Below, one piece after another: positions 28,322 to 37,848 of a DNA stretch of 64,000 nt; positions within the stretch are counted from its first letter, which is position 1; each line of letters begins with the position of its first letter. Made by a program: the position numbers and the translations under genes. The notes beneath the pieces were generated by a model. That model saw nothing but the letters and a program-made list of their open reading frames with translations. It did not search any database and was not told where the DNA came from. The DNA is taken from positions 1 through 64,000 of the forward strand of contig NVXM01000012.1 of NCBI GenBank assembly GCA_002733865.1, written 5' to 3'. This DNA is from Sphingopyxis sp. (lineage in GTDB: Bacteria; Pseudomonadota; Alphaproteobacteria; Sphingomonadales; Sphingomonadaceae).

Positions 28322-29158
28322 ATGCCGGAATCTTGTCTGTACCCTCTGATATTTACCGATCTCGACGGCACCTTGCTGGATCACAACAGCTATTCGGCGA
28401 AGCCGGCTGATCTGTTGATCAGACGGATAATTGGCCAGTCGATAGGTTCCGTCATTCCCATTACAAGCAAAACGCGCGCAGAATTGCGTTCATTGCAAAA
28501 TTCGATTGCGATTGGGGAGACGATTAGCGTCACCGAAAATGGTTCCGTCATCTATGTACCGCCAGGCTATTCGCTCGGCCAGACCAGTGACCCACAAGTC
28601 ACCCTGTTGGGAAGCGGATATTCAGAGATTTTGGACCGGATAGCGGGCCTTCCCAAGCTGTTGCGGCAGCATATCCGTGGTTTTGCCGATATGTCTGGAG
28701 CTGAAGTATCGGAAGCGACAGGCTTGGGAATAGACGAGTCGGTACTCGCCAAGCAACGGGAAGCATCGGAACCGTTCCTCTGGTCCGGTTCGGATGAAGC
28801 ATTGGAAGAATTGCGGTCGATCATGGCCGAAGCCAATATCCGGATCCAGCGCGGCGGACGCTTTTATCATTTTACCGGCCACGCCACCAAGGAACAAGCG
28901 ATGGCGCGCATCAAAACCTCTTTCGTCGAGCAAAAGCCCGATTGCGAAGTGATCTCCATCGCCCTGGGCGATGGTCCGAACGATCTGGGGATGATCGAGG
29001 CGGCGGATTTCGGTACGATCATGCCGAACCCCGCCGGTGTCACCATAGGATCAAGCAAGCCCCACGTCCGCACTGCCGCAGCACCCGGTCCGGAGGGATG
29101 GGTTTTGGCAATCTCGGAACTTTTTGCGGAATTGGGTATTATACTGTCGGAAAGCTGA
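28322..29158 (+). CDS. gpgP: Glucosyl-/mannosyl-3-phosphoglycerate phosphatase
   Basis: 278 residues of the HAD-IIB MpgP/YedP family: motif I FTDLDGTLLD with the nucleophile Asp, motif II PITSKTRAEL, and motif III/IV ALGDGPNDLGMIEAAD. The family removes phosphate from mannosyl- or glucosyl-3-phosphoglycerate. The glycosyltransferase gene follows 34 bp downstream, so the product is probably glucosylglycerate. The choice of glucosyl over mannosyl rests on the phosphorylase and synthase next door. Confidence 0.86.
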   Translation: MPESCLYPLIFTDLDGTLLDHNSYSAKPADLLIRRIIGQSIGSVIPITSKTRAELRSLQNSIAIGETISVTENGSVIYVPPGYSLGQTSDPQVTLLGSGYSEILDRIAGLPKLLRQHIRGFADMSGAEVSEATGLGIDESVLAKQREASEPFLWSGSDEALEELRSIMAEANIRIQRGGRFYHFTGHATKEQAMARIKTSFVEQKPDCEVISIALGDGPNDLGMIEAADFGTIMPNPAGVTIGSSKPHVRTAAAPGPEGWVLAISELFAELGIILSES

Positions 29159-29192
29159 TTAGGCGGGAAGCTCGGTAATTGCAGGGGATACT

Positions 29193-30407
29193 ATGGCGGA
29201 CTTTCATCAAAATGGCATCATATCTACACTCCACAACTTGACCGACCGCAGCACGGACTCGCTGGAGGCCGATTTGATGAACTACCGTTCGGTAAATCCC
29301 ATGGCCCTGGTGTTGCCAAGCCTGTTTTCGGAGCTTGAGGGTCCGGCCCTCGAACATATTGTCGATGAGCTGTGCGACGTCCCCTATCTCGATGATATCA
29401 TCATCGGCCTGGATCGCGCCGACAGAGACCAGTTCAAATTTGCCAAGGAATATTTTGCCCGCCTGCCACAACGCCACCATATTCTTTGGAACAGCGGTCC
29501 CCGACTGACCGCACTCGATAATGAGCTGAAAGAATGTGGGCTGTCACCTGCCGAACCCGGCAAGGGGCGGAATGTCTGGTTCTGCTTCGGTTATCTTCTG
29601 TCGGCCACGGACGCCCAGGTGGTCGGGCTCCACGATTGCGATATTCTGACCTATGACCGGGGGCTGCTCGCACGTTTGCTTTACCCCGTTGCAAACCCGA
29701 GTTTTCCCTACGTCTTTTCGAAAGGCTATTACGCGCGGACAACAGAAGAGAAGTTAAATGGTCGAGTGGTACGGTTGCTCATTGGCCCGCTGATGGCGGC
29801 TCTTAAAAAAGTATGCGAGCCTAATGACTATGTCATCTATCTAAACAGCTTTCGCTACGCGCTCGCAGGGGAATTCGCGATGGGGCGGCAGGTTGTAAAG
29901 AACCTGCGTATCCCATCCGACTGGGGCTTGGAAATAGGCGTGCTTTCGGAAGTATGGCGCAATCAGTCAACTCAAGCCATTTGTCAGGTTGAGATAGCTG
30001 ATAATTATGATCACAAACACCAATCGGTCTCGCACGACAACCCAGATGCCGGCTTGTCGAAGATGAGCATCGATATTGCCAAGTCAATTTTCCGCAAACT
30101 GGCCACGGACGGACAAGTCTTTTCACAGGAAACGTTTCGGACCCTCAAAGCGACCTATTTCCGGATAGCTCTCGACCGGATCGAAGCTTTTTACAATGAT
30201 GCTCTCATGAACGGCCTGACGCTTGATCGACACGAAGAGGAGAACACGGTTGAGCTCTTTGCCCAAAATATCATGACGGCCGGCGAAGTTTTTCTGGAAT
30301 CCCCCAACGAGACGCCCTTCATGGCCAACTGGACGCGCGTCCACAGCGCCATCCCCGATTTCACGGACCGATTCAAGGAAGCCGTTCGGCTAGATAATGA
30401 AGATTAA
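29193..30407 (+). CDS. gpgS: Glucosyl-3-phosphoglycerate synthase
   Basis: 404 residues. GT81-like glycosyltransferase beginning after an AGGGG site. Landmarks are NPMALVLPSLFSELEGPAL (nucleotide-sugar binding), the metal-binding VVGLHDCDILTYD, and SDWGLEIGVLSEV and DNYDHKHQ further on. It would transfer glucose from an NDP-glucose to 3-phosphoglycerate in the cytoplasm. It matches the long GpgS type known from Persephonella and related bacteria and archaea. Its stop overlaps the stop of the convergent phosphorylase gene within TTAA. Confidence 0.88.
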   Translation: MADFHQNGIISTLHNLTDRSTDSLEADLMNYRSVNPMALVLPSLFSELEGPALEHIVDELCDVPYLDDIIIGLDRADRDQFKFAKEYFARLPQRHHILWNSGPRLTALDNELKECGLSPAEPGKGRNVWFCFGYLLSATDAQVVGLHDCDILTYDRGLLARLLYPVANPSFPYVFSKGYYARTTEEKLNGRVVRLLIGPLMAALKKVCEPNDYVIYLNSFRYALAGEFAMGRQVVKNLRIPSDWGLEIGVLSEVWRNQSTQAICQVEIADNYDHKHQSVSHDNPDAGLSKMSIDIAKSIFRKLATDGQVFSQETFRTLKATYFRIALDRIEAFYNDALMNGLTLDRHEEENTVELFAQNIMTAGEVFLESPNETPFMANWTRVHSAIPDFTDRFKEAVRLDNED

Positions 30408-32167
30408 ACCGGGTTCGCGGCGCGGTTGCTGATCCAGACGGATTGATAGGGCGACAAGATCAGATCGCCCTCAATATCGGCTATTTTATCACCCGAGATC
30501 AAGTCCCACCAACCATGACCGGCGATCAGATTGATGTCAGCCAGAGACAGGGTCTTGTCATCCTTGGTCACGTTGGTGATCGCGAAAATGCTCTGCCTTC
30601 GTTCATGACTTTGCCGCCAGATGCCAAATAGCCCTTCAGGGAGCGCCAGCGTAAACTGTACCGCATTGGGATGAAAAGCGGGCTGCGTCTTGCGGATTTC
30701 GACCAGCGATAAAACTCGACCGAACACCTGAGCTTCTATCGTGGTGGGATCTGCCAACTTGCCGTCGATCTCCTCAAAATTGAGTTGCCGTCGATTAATC
30801 GACCGATTGTGACCCGTTGTGTTCACTTCCTCATAACCATTGGGTGTCGCTAGCAGGCTGTGAATATAGAGCGCAGGAATACCCTCGAGCGAGAGCATGA
30901 TCGCCATTGCCGCCATAAACCGGTCTCCCTGATGGTCGTCGGGGCCATCTAGCGTCCCCTGCATCGCTTCAAAAAATGAGATGTTTATCTCATACGGTTT
31001 TTCCGTGCCACCCGGTCCCCGCCGCATCGACACCCGTCCACCAAAGCTTTGTATGGCTGCGAGCATCTGGTCTACTTCGCCCTGCGGCAATGCTCCTTCA
31101 GTAGGACGCAACCCAATTCCGTCATGGCTGGCGGTGAAATTAAGGTAGGTACAACCGGTCAGCGCTGGCGGATTACTTCGGGTCAGGCGTTTGAGATAGA
31201 GCGCGTTACCGGTCAACAGAGCGTGAGTAAGCAGTGGCGGCAGCGAAAAATTATAAATGACATGCGCTTCATTCTCGTTGCCGAAATAGGTCAAATTCTC
31301 ATGGTTGGGGATATTGGTTTCAGTAATGATGATCAGCGTCTCGGCATCGTGATCCATCAAGGTTCTCAGCAGTCTTACAAGCTCATGGGTTTCATCCAGA
31401 TTTATCGACGATGTGCCAATCTCCTTCCATAGAAAAGCAACTGCATCGAGCCTGAATATCCGCACACCGTGGTCGATATAGACCCGGATAATCTTGATAA
31501 ATTCGATCAAAACTTCCGGATTCCTGAAGTCAAAATCGAGCTGATCTGAGCTGAAGGTGCTCCAGACGTAACGGTCCCCGGCCGAAGTACGAAATGGTGT
31601 TAGCAGAGGATGGGCGCGGGGACGTACCACTTGCCCGAGATCGGCCGCCGGATCTGCGGTAAAATAATAGTCTTTGCCCGGCGCTTCGTTGGAAAGAAAC
31701 TGCTGAAACCAGATCGATTTGCTGGAACCGTGATTGATCACGAGATCGCCCATCAAACGATAGTCGTTGGCGATCGCTTCGATATCGGACCATTCGCCCA
31801 GATTTTCATCGACCGAAAGATAGTCGATAACCCCAAATCCGTCGTCACAGCTGTAAGGAAAAAAAGGCAGAATATGGACTGCGCCAATTGTCTCGCCGAT
31901 ATGCTTTTTCAAAAACCGGTGTAAGGTCTGCAAAGGCCTTTCCCCATCCGAGCGGAAGGTGCCACCATATGTGATGATCGCGACGTCGCTCTCGTCCCAC
32001 AAATGCTTTTTGGCGATCTCACTGCGATTGATCACTTTGCTTTTGTCTGGCCAAAACAAGTCGAAAATACGGTCTGCCAGAGCCGAGCAATCATGGCCTG
32101 GATAAACAACAGCCAGATGGGCTGACAGGCGCTGAAGCAAGTGGTCTATAGTGGCGCGATCGTTCAT
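30404..32167 (-). CDS. GH13 subfamily-18 phosphorylase, probably glucosylglycerate phosphorylase
   Basis: 587 residues related to sucrose phosphorylase. Catalytic elements: nucleophile Asp in IFRLDAVAFLWK, acid/base Glu in IITETNIPNHEN, transition-state Asp in FTASHDGIGLRP. The long form with GGRVSMRRGPGGTEKPYEIN is typical of glucosylglycerate phosphorylases rather than true sucrose phosphorylases. Expected reaction: glucosylglycerate plus phosphate gives glucose 1-phosphate and glycerate. It converges on gpgS and is divergent from a glycerate kinase, which would use the released glycerate. Confidence 0.85.
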   Translation of the reverse strand: MNDRATIDHLLQRLSAHLAVVYPGHDCSALADRIFDLFWPDKSKVINRSEIAKKHLWDESDVAIITYGGTFRSDGERPLQTLHRFLKKHIGETIGAVHILPFFPYSCDDGFGVIDYLSVDENLGEWSDIEAIANDYRLMGDLVINHGSSKSIWFQQFLSNEAPGKDYYFTADPAADLGQVVRPRAHPLLTPFRTSAGDRYVWSTFSSDQLDFDFRNPEVLIEFIKIIRVYIDHGVRIFRLDAVAFLWKEIGTSSINLDETHELVRLLRTLMDHDAETLIIITETNIPNHENLTYFGNENEAHVIYNFSLPPLLTHALLTGNALYLKRLTRSNPPALTGCTYLNFTASHDGIGLRPTEGALPQGEVDQMLAAIQSFGGRVSMRRGPGGTEKPYEINISFFEAMQGTLDGPDDHQGDRFMAAMAIMLSLEGIPALYIHSLLATPNGYEEVNTTGHNRSINRRQLNFEEIDGKLADPTTIEAQVFGRVLSLVEIRKTQPAFHPNAVQFTLALPEGLFGIWRQSHERRQSIFAITNVTKDDKTLSLADINLIAGHGWWDLISGDKIADIEGDLILSPYQSVWISNRAANPV

Positions 32168-32241
32168 TTTTATGGGTCACTCCGATAGGCGGGCGGAAAA
32201 GCCGCTTGACCCAGCAGGGACAATCGGGCCTTTATTGTGCA

Positions 32242-33516
32242 GTGCATAAAACAGCAAATCCCGATTCAACAAAAGCTTTTTTGAAAGAGCTTTACGAAAG
32301 TGCACTGGCACCGGCGTTGCCGGCAAATGCAATGAGAGATCTGTCATTGCCGGTTGCCGAGGGCAAAACCTACCTGCTGTCGGTTGGGAAAGCTGCGACC
32401 CAGATGGCGGAAGCAATTTATAACCGACTGCCCGACGGTGTTGAGGGTCTGATCGTCACGCGGCAGGGCTATGCCCATGCCGGCTTCGCACCAGCTGGCG
32501 TCCCGACCATCGAAGCGTCTCATCCAGTGCCTGATGCTGCGGGTGCAAATGCAGCTCAAACCGTCTTGTCGGCAGTCAATGACTTGTCGGAGAAGGACTT
32601 GCTCCTTGTGCTGATGTCAGGCGGTGCCAGCGCCCTGCTCCCTGCTCCAGCTCAGTCCATCTCCCTCGCGGAAAAGCAGGCAATCACCCGCGCGCTGCTA
32701 CATAGTGGTGCACCGATCAGCGAGATGAATATTGTTCGCAAACACCTGTCAGCTATCAAGGGCGGAAATTTGGCTGCAAGAGCCTGGCCTGCAAGAACCC
32801 ATATGATAGCAATTTCCGATATACCGGGTGATGATATGGCGATGATAGGATCCGGGCCTACGTTAGCCGACCGCTCAACCTGTGCCGACGTCATAGCGAT
32901 CGCCGCGAAAAATAATATCTCCCTGCCACCCACCGTCAAGGCTCAGCTCGAAAATGGTACGCTTGAAACGCCAAAGCCGGATGACCCGAGAATGCAGCGC
33001 ACAACCGCGACGCTATGTGCCACGCCCGGTGACATGTGTGCGGCAGCGGCAAAAGCGGCACAAACGCATGGTTATGAAATATTGATGCTTGGTGACGCGC
33101 TTGAGGGGGATGCTCTGCAAATCGGGCGCGATCACGCATCGCAAGCGCTATCGCTCAAGGCGCAAGGCCGAAAAGTCGCGTTGATTTCTGGCGGAGAGGC
33201 AACCGTGACGGTGCGGAATCCGGACGGCCGCGGTGGCCGGTGCAGCGCCTATCTTCTGGCTTGCGCGCTGACGCTAAAAGGAGAGCCCGATATTTGCGGC
33301 TTTGCGGCAGATAGCGACGGGATCGATGGATCCGAAGACAATGCCGGCGCATTTCTCTGGCCGGGTATTCTGGGGGCGATGGGCGGTCCTGTACATGCAG
33401 CCATGATGCTGGATAGGGATGATAGCTATCTGGCATTCGAAAAGGCCGACGGCCTGCTGATAACCGGCCCATCAGGAACAAATGTCAATGATCTGAGATT
33501 ATTGCTCATCCATTAA
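32242..33516 (+). CDS. Glycerate 2-kinase (MOFRL family)
   Basis: About 424 residues. GckA/TtuD-type kinase with GKTYLLSVGKAATQMA, LMSGGASALLPAP, EMNIVRKHLSAIKGG and SDIPGDDMAMIGSGPT in the N-terminal domain and ISGGEATVTVRNPDGRGGR plus AADSDGIDGSEDNAGA in the MOFRL domain. It phosphorylates D-glycerate to 2-phosphoglycerate. The start is uncertain: I use the GTG at 32242, but an in-frame TTG at 32206 exists. It is divergent from the phosphorylase and completes the recycling arm of the glucosylglycerate cycle. Confidence 0.86.
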   Translation: MHKTANPDSTKAFLKELYESALAPALPANAMRDLSLPVAEGKTYLLSVGKAATQMAEAIYNRLPDGVEGLIVTRQGYAHAGFAPAGVPTIEASHPVPDAAGANAAQTVLSAVNDLSEKDLLLVLMSGGASALLPAPAQSISLAEKQAITRALLHSGAPISEMNIVRKHLSAIKGGNLAARAWPARTHMIAISDIPGDDMAMIGSGPTLADRSTCADVIAIAAKNNISLPPTVKAQLENGTLETPKPDDPRMQRTTATLCATPGDMCAAAAKAAQTHGYEILMLGDALEGDALQIGRDHASQALSLKAQGRKVALISGGEATVTVRNPDGRGGRCSAYLLACALTLKGEPDICGFAADSDGIDGSEDNAGAFLWPGILGAMGGPVHAAMMLDRDDSYLAFEKADGLLITGPSGTNVNDLRLLLIH

Positions 33517-33611
33517 AATTCTTACAGTATCCTCGGCGCCACACCGAACGGACCAGCCTCCTGTAGGGGCATCGAGCACAATCCCCCTGCCCCGCAGCCA
33601 ACAAATACCAA

Positions 33612-35936
33612 TCAGGCGGACAATCTGGTGTCGGCAACTTCGCGATCAAGCCAATCTGCTTCGAACTGTTCTGAAGTAAGCGGCTTGGAAATATGCCAGC
33701 CTTGACCATAATCGCAGCCGTAACGAGTCAGCAGTTCCAAACAGGGTTGATCTTCGATTCCTTCGGCTACAATCTTATACCCAAGAGCGTGAGCCATTTT
33801 GATGGTTGATAGGACCATCACCCGATTGGCCGAATTGGTGATCATTGTTTTCACAAAGCTTTGGTCCAGTTTGATTTCGTCCACCGGAAGGCGCTGTAAA
33901 TAACTCATCGTGGAATGACCGGTACCATAATCATCTATTGATACTCTGATACCCGAATTCTGAATAAGTTTCAGCGCTAACGCTGACCTTTCCGGGTTTG
34001 CCAGGGTTGCTGTTTCCGTGACCTCGAAAATGATCTGTCCATTGTCGACGCTCGAATTCTGGACCATGCTAATCGCTTTATTGACAAAACCTCTGTCGGC
34101 CAGAAGTTTGGCTGAAATGTTGACGGAACAACTCAGGCCTGGCCTCCGCTTTCCCCATTTGGCCACATCATCAAGGGTCTTTTGTAAAACGTAACAGGTC
34201 AGACCATCTATCCGACCAGCTTTCTCTAGCAATGGTATGAAGATATCAGGGCTGATCAGACCGCGCTCATGATGGTGCCACCGAACGAGCGCTTCTGCGC
34301 CTTCCAGCACATTTTCTGCAAGGCTCCATTTCGGCTGATACACAACATCGAGATCTCCAGCTTCAATGGCATGATCCAATTCGATCAGGAGATTGTGTTT
34401 TTGTCCGACCGCATCATCGAATTCCGAATCGTGCCAAGCCCATTTTATCCCGGACAAAAGGGCATGTTCAGAAGCAATTTTTGATTGATCGAGAGACTCA
34501 CTGCTAATGCCGAAATTGGTCTCGATCTTGATTTTCGTTTGATGGGCCATGATCGGAGCCTGCAGCAGTGCAGAAGCGGTGTCGAAATGCCCCCGAATAT
34601 CGAGCGTATATTCAGTTTTCACAATCCAGGCGACCATATCTGGATCAACATGATAAACACGTTCATCCTGAGCCAGGTAGCTGAGGCGATCGGCAAGGTT
34701 CTGGAAAAAGTCTTTGCGCGAAGCAGTGTTCGTCAGCACCAGCAATTCTCGGAAATCCGCGAGACGGGCTGTAGCAATATAGCCAAATTCGTTTGTAGCC
34801 AGTATTTTCTGCAACGCCGCCTCATTCGGCAGGTCGCTGATTTCGTTCACATATTGACTGTTTTTCAAAGCGGTCGTTGTGGTTAACAATTTTTGGGACA
34901 ACATGTAAACGCCGAGGAAGAAAAAAGCGGGTACATTTGAAAATGTGAACCAGTTTAGATATTCGACCAAAAGAAGCAAAAATACCAAAGCAATAACCAA
35001 AGCGAACGCAATCCCGATCAAACGGCGGGAGGTTAGTTTTTTGGTCGCCACACATAGAAAGATTATGCTCGCTGCGAGCACAAGCGCCGGAAATTTGCCA
35101 AGATGCTGTAAATTTGTTCCTTGGATAAGTGTTTCGCTAGCAACTGCCTGGATCACGACGCCGGGGATCATACCGAAGCGCCCCGTCGAATAGCGATCAC
35201 CCAACTCTATCGCGGTGCCCCCAATCAATATTTTCTTGCCGGATAGCTGAACAGGCAAGTCACCGGAATTCAGGAGGTCAACGAAGCCTATTCGCGGAAT
35301 TGTATCGGGGTCGATCGACTGATCGATCGAAAAACTCTGGTCAATATTACCGGAGACTTCCGCAATCATGCTAGCCATTGATGGTCTGGTGGTATCGTCT
35401 GTGGTCGTGCCGTAGCTATAACGGTTCAACTGCCCCCGGCTATCAGGCTGCACGTTGACAGATGCCAGAAACGCATTCTTTCTCAGCGCGGGGATCGGAA
35501 GACTTTCCACATAGTCGGTGCGCACGGTTGACGCACGCTGGCGAAAGGTTGCCAGAATGATTGTGGCATCGGACTTTGCGATTGCATCAGACAGCCGCTG
35601 ATCCTGTTCTGATATTGATTGGGATGAGAAATCGATATCAAACGCAATAAGCGCCGCCCCCGCTGCATTAAGCTTTTCTATCGCGACTGCGTAATATTCG
35701 CGGGGGAAAGGCCAGTTGTTCGCCTTCTGCAGGGATTCGGCGTCAATTTCGACAAGGACGACATCGCCCGACGCAGGTTTCTCAAGAACATTGGCGCGTA
35801 TATTGCTCAGGCGTTGCTCCACGTCGTTGCCGACGTCGGCAATAACCAACCCCACACCGGCAAACAGGGCCAATAGCCAAGGTAAAAAGGTCAGCCGAAA
35901 CGCTGTGGCCCTGATAGAGGAAAAAACAGTTGCCAA
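33612..35936 (-). CDS. CHASE2 sensor with degenerate GGDEF and EAL phosphodiesterase domains
   Basis: 774 residues from a TTG start with GGAG upstream. An N-terminal membrane segment is followed by a periplasmic CHASE2 domain (VVLVEIDAESL, NNWPFPREYYA, LIAFDIDFS, KKILIGGTA), three more membrane segments (about 285-355), a region where GGDEF would sit but lacking the motif, and a C-terminal EAL domain. EAL residues are intact (EALVRW, VTETATL, IDDYGTGHS, EIKLDQSFV, IVAEGIED), so it should hydrolyse cyclic di-GMP. The FecR-domain gene lies 121 bp upstream on the same strand; the pair is likely co-transcribed. Confidence 0.88.
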   Translation of the reverse strand: MATVFSSIRATAFRLTFLPWLLALFAGVGLVIADVGNDVEQRLSNIRANVLEKPASGDVVLVEIDAESLQKANNWPFPREYYAVAIEKLNAAGAALIAFDIDFSSQSISEQDQRLSDAIAKSDATIILATFRQRASTVRTDYVESLPIPALRKNAFLASVNVQPDSRGQLNRYSYGTTTDDTTRPSMASMIAEVSGNIDQSFSIDQSIDPDTIPRIGFVDLLNSGDLPVQLSGKKILIGGTAIELGDRYSTGRFGMIPGVVIQAVASETLIQGTNLQHLGKFPALVLAASIIFLCVATKKLTSRRLIGIAFALVIALVFLLLLVEYLNWFTFSNVPAFFFLGVYMLSQKLLTTTTALKNSQYVNEISDLPNEAALQKILATNEFGYIATARLADFRELLVLTNTASRKDFFQNLADRLSYLAQDERVYHVDPDMVAWIVKTEYTLDIRGHFDTASALLQAPIMAHQTKIKIETNFGISSESLDQSKIASEHALLSGIKWAWHDSEFDDAVGQKHNLLIELDHAIEAGDLDVVYQPKWSLAENVLEGAEALVRWHHHERGLISPDIFIPLLEKAGRIDGLTCYVLQKTLDDVAKWGKRRPGLSCSVNISAKLLADRGFVNKAISMVQNSSVDNGQIIFEVTETATLANPERSALALKLIQNSGIRVSIDDYGTGHSTMSYLQRLPVDEIKLDQSFVKTMITNSANRVMVLSTIKMAHALGYKIVAEGIEDQPCLELLTRYGCDYGQGWHISKPLTSEQFEADWLDREVADTRLSA

Positions 35937-36057
35937 TAATATCTCCGCTTGTCGCGTAACGGCTGTGTTTAGTGACCACCTGTCTCTTTTGCGTTAACGC
36001 AGAGAATACTCTGTTTTGCGAATGGAGCTTTAAAAAACGCGAGAGATTGCGGAGATT

Positions 36058-37656
36058 TCACTTCGCTTTGCCATTCCCGCCTGGGTTGCCATTGCCATTC
36101 CCGCCGGGATTACCATTGCCATTCCCACCGGGGTTACCGTTGCCATTCCCACCGGGGTTACCGTTGCCATTCCCGCCGGGATTGCCATTACCGTTCCCGC
36201 CAGGATTGCCATTACCGTTCCCGCCGGGGTTGCCATTGCCGTTTCCACCAGGATTACCATTGCCGTTCCCGCCGGGGTTGCCGTTGCCATTCCCGCCGGG
36301 ATTACCGTTGCCGTTGCCGCCGGGATTTCCATTGCCGTTCCCACCGGGGTTACCGTTACCATTCCCGCCGGGATTTCCATTGCCATTACCGCCGGGATTA
36401 CCGTTACCATTCCCGCCGGGATTTCCATTGCCATTACCGCCGGGATTGCCGTTGCCATTGCCGCCGGGATTACCGTTGCCATTGCCACCGGGATTTCCAT
36501 TGCCATTGCCGCCGGGATTTCCATTGCCATTACCGCCGGGATTACCGTTTCCATTCCCACCGGGGTTACCGTTACCGTTCCCGCCGGGATTGCCATTGCC
36601 ATTGCCGCCGGGATTACCATTGCCATTGCCGCCGGGGTTGCCGTTGCCGTTTCCACCAGGATTACCATTACCGTTCCCACCCGGATTACCATTACCGTTG
36701 CCGCCGGGATTGCCGTCGCCATTACCACCGGGGTTGCCATTGCCATTCCCGCCGGCGTTGCCGTTGCCATTTCCAGCCCCGTTCCCAGAATTATCGGTTT
36801 TGCCGCCAAATGGATTGCCATTTCCATTGCCCACAGCGCCCGGATTCCCGTTAATCACACCGTTGTTAGCGGGCGCAAACGCCGGGATCGTTGGATTTAC
36901 CGCCGCCACTTTAGTTGAAACATTCGACGTTGCGCCGCTGCTGACCAACCCGCCCGTCAATTGGCTAAGGGAGACAGGGGCGTCCACCACCGGCGCGCTA
37001 ATGGTTCCTTCAAACGAACCATTAGCAATTTCAACCAAAGTCGCCTCATCCACGGGCTCTGGCGTGTCCGAACTCCCTGCTGGCGCATTGGGCGAATCAA
37101 TCGTGCGTGCTTCCGAACCAGTGATATTAAGACGGAACTGCTGATCGCGATTGACTATCCCAATCATGCCGGGGGACAGCAATTGTGTTGCTCCGCCGTC
37201 GAGGGTAGAAACTTGAACGGCACCTTCCGTTACCTGTACCGCAGTTCCGGACTCAGAAACGGTCACACTGAAAGTAGTGCCCTTGACGACAGCAGCGAGA
37301 TAAGGAGTTGCTACCCCGAAATGCGGGGTCTCCTTTTTGTTGATGCGGAAAAGGACGTTGCCAATCTCTTCGAAAAATTGAACAACACCACCACTTTGCT
37401 TGGGCGCGCTGATTCTCAGGCGACTGTTGGGCGAAACCACAACAAACTCCTGGCCACGTGCCAGCACGGCCCGGCTCTTTTCGCCGGTTGCAATCACATC
37501 GCCGATTTCGAGGCTGCCACCAGAGATCGCTATCTTTGAAACACCAGCCCGCAATATATTTACATTGCCAGTACGCTCGGTCAATTTCCATTGAGGCGTT
37601 CCGGCATGAGCGACCCCGGCCGTCAAAAGCGCAGCGATTGCGAGAACTTTTTTCAT
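36058..37656 (-). CDS. FecR-domain protein with long GNGNPGGN repeat tail
   Basis: About 532 residues from the ATG at 37656, giving a clean signal peptide MKKVLAIAALLTAGVAHA. Residues ~25-130 form a FecR domain (GDVIATGEKSRAVL, then TPYLAAVVKGTTFSV and VQVTEGAVQV). After a linker of ~100 residues the C-terminal 240 residues are almost only GNGNPGGN units, ending GKAK. FecR domains of this exported type are often next to CHASE2 proteins. The tail is Gly/Asn/Pro-rich, uncharged and should be extended and flexible or stack as polyglycine-type helices. It is divergent from a TpsB transporter, so export to the surface is possible, but no TPS secretion domain is present. Confidence 0.85.
   Translation of the reverse strand: MKKVLAIAALLTAGVAHAGTPQWKLTERTGNVNILRAGVSKIAISGGSLEIGDVIATGEKSRAVLARGQEFVVVSPNSRLRISAPKQSGGVVQFFEEIGNVLFRINKKETPHFGVATPYLAAVVKGTTFSVTVSESGTAVQVTEGAVQVSTLDGGATQLLSPGMIGIVNRDQQFRLNITGSEARTIDSPNAPAGSSDTPEPVDEATLVEIANGSFEGTISAPVVDAPVSLSQLTGGLVSSGATSNVSTKVAAVNPTIPAFAPANNGVINGNPGAVGNGNGNPFGGKTDNSGNGAGNGNGNAGGNGNGNPGGNGDGNPGGNGNGNPGGNGNGNPGGNGNGNPGGNGNGNPGGNGNGNPGGNGNGNPGGNGNGNPGGNGNGNPGGNGNGNPGGNGNGNPGGNGNGNPGGNGNGNPGGNGNGNPGGNGNGNPGGNGNGNPGGNGNGNPGGNGNGNPGGNGNGNPGGNGNGNPGGNGNGNPGGNGNGNPGGNGNGNPGGNGNGNPGGNGNGNPGGNGNGNPGGNGNGNPGGNGKAK
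36070..36765 (-). repeat. 24-bp tandem repeat, about 29 units, coding GNGNPGGN
   Basis: Every 24 bases the minus strand encodes the same eight residues, with near-perfect protein identity (one GDGNPGGN and one GNGNAGGN at the N-terminal end) but frequent third-position differences. The DNA is therefore older than a very recent expansion and the protein sequence is being kept. Copy number may vary between strains. Confidence 0.9.
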
Positions 37657-37848
37657 ATCTTTAATTATCACTTTAAGTTCAGACCGGAAAACACCGGATT
37701 TCATGCGGTTCTACTAAAACCATTTTAGACATATAATGTCGGCAAGTGGTTTAAAAACGCCCTAAATATTCCGTAAACTACCCAACCGATAAGGAATTCC
37801 TAAGAACTATCCTATAATATCGATGGGTTTAGTATTCAGGAGTTCTTT

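Noticed and set aside
36061-36770. CRISPR-like array of short repeats
   Set aside because: Units are contiguous 24-mers with no unique spacers and encode protein repeats.
35972-37144. Plus-strand 390-residue proline-rich frame (repeating LPLPFPPG)
   Set aside because: It is the antisense image of the GNGNPGGN repeat; the minus frame has a signal peptide and FecR domain, the plus frame has nothing else.
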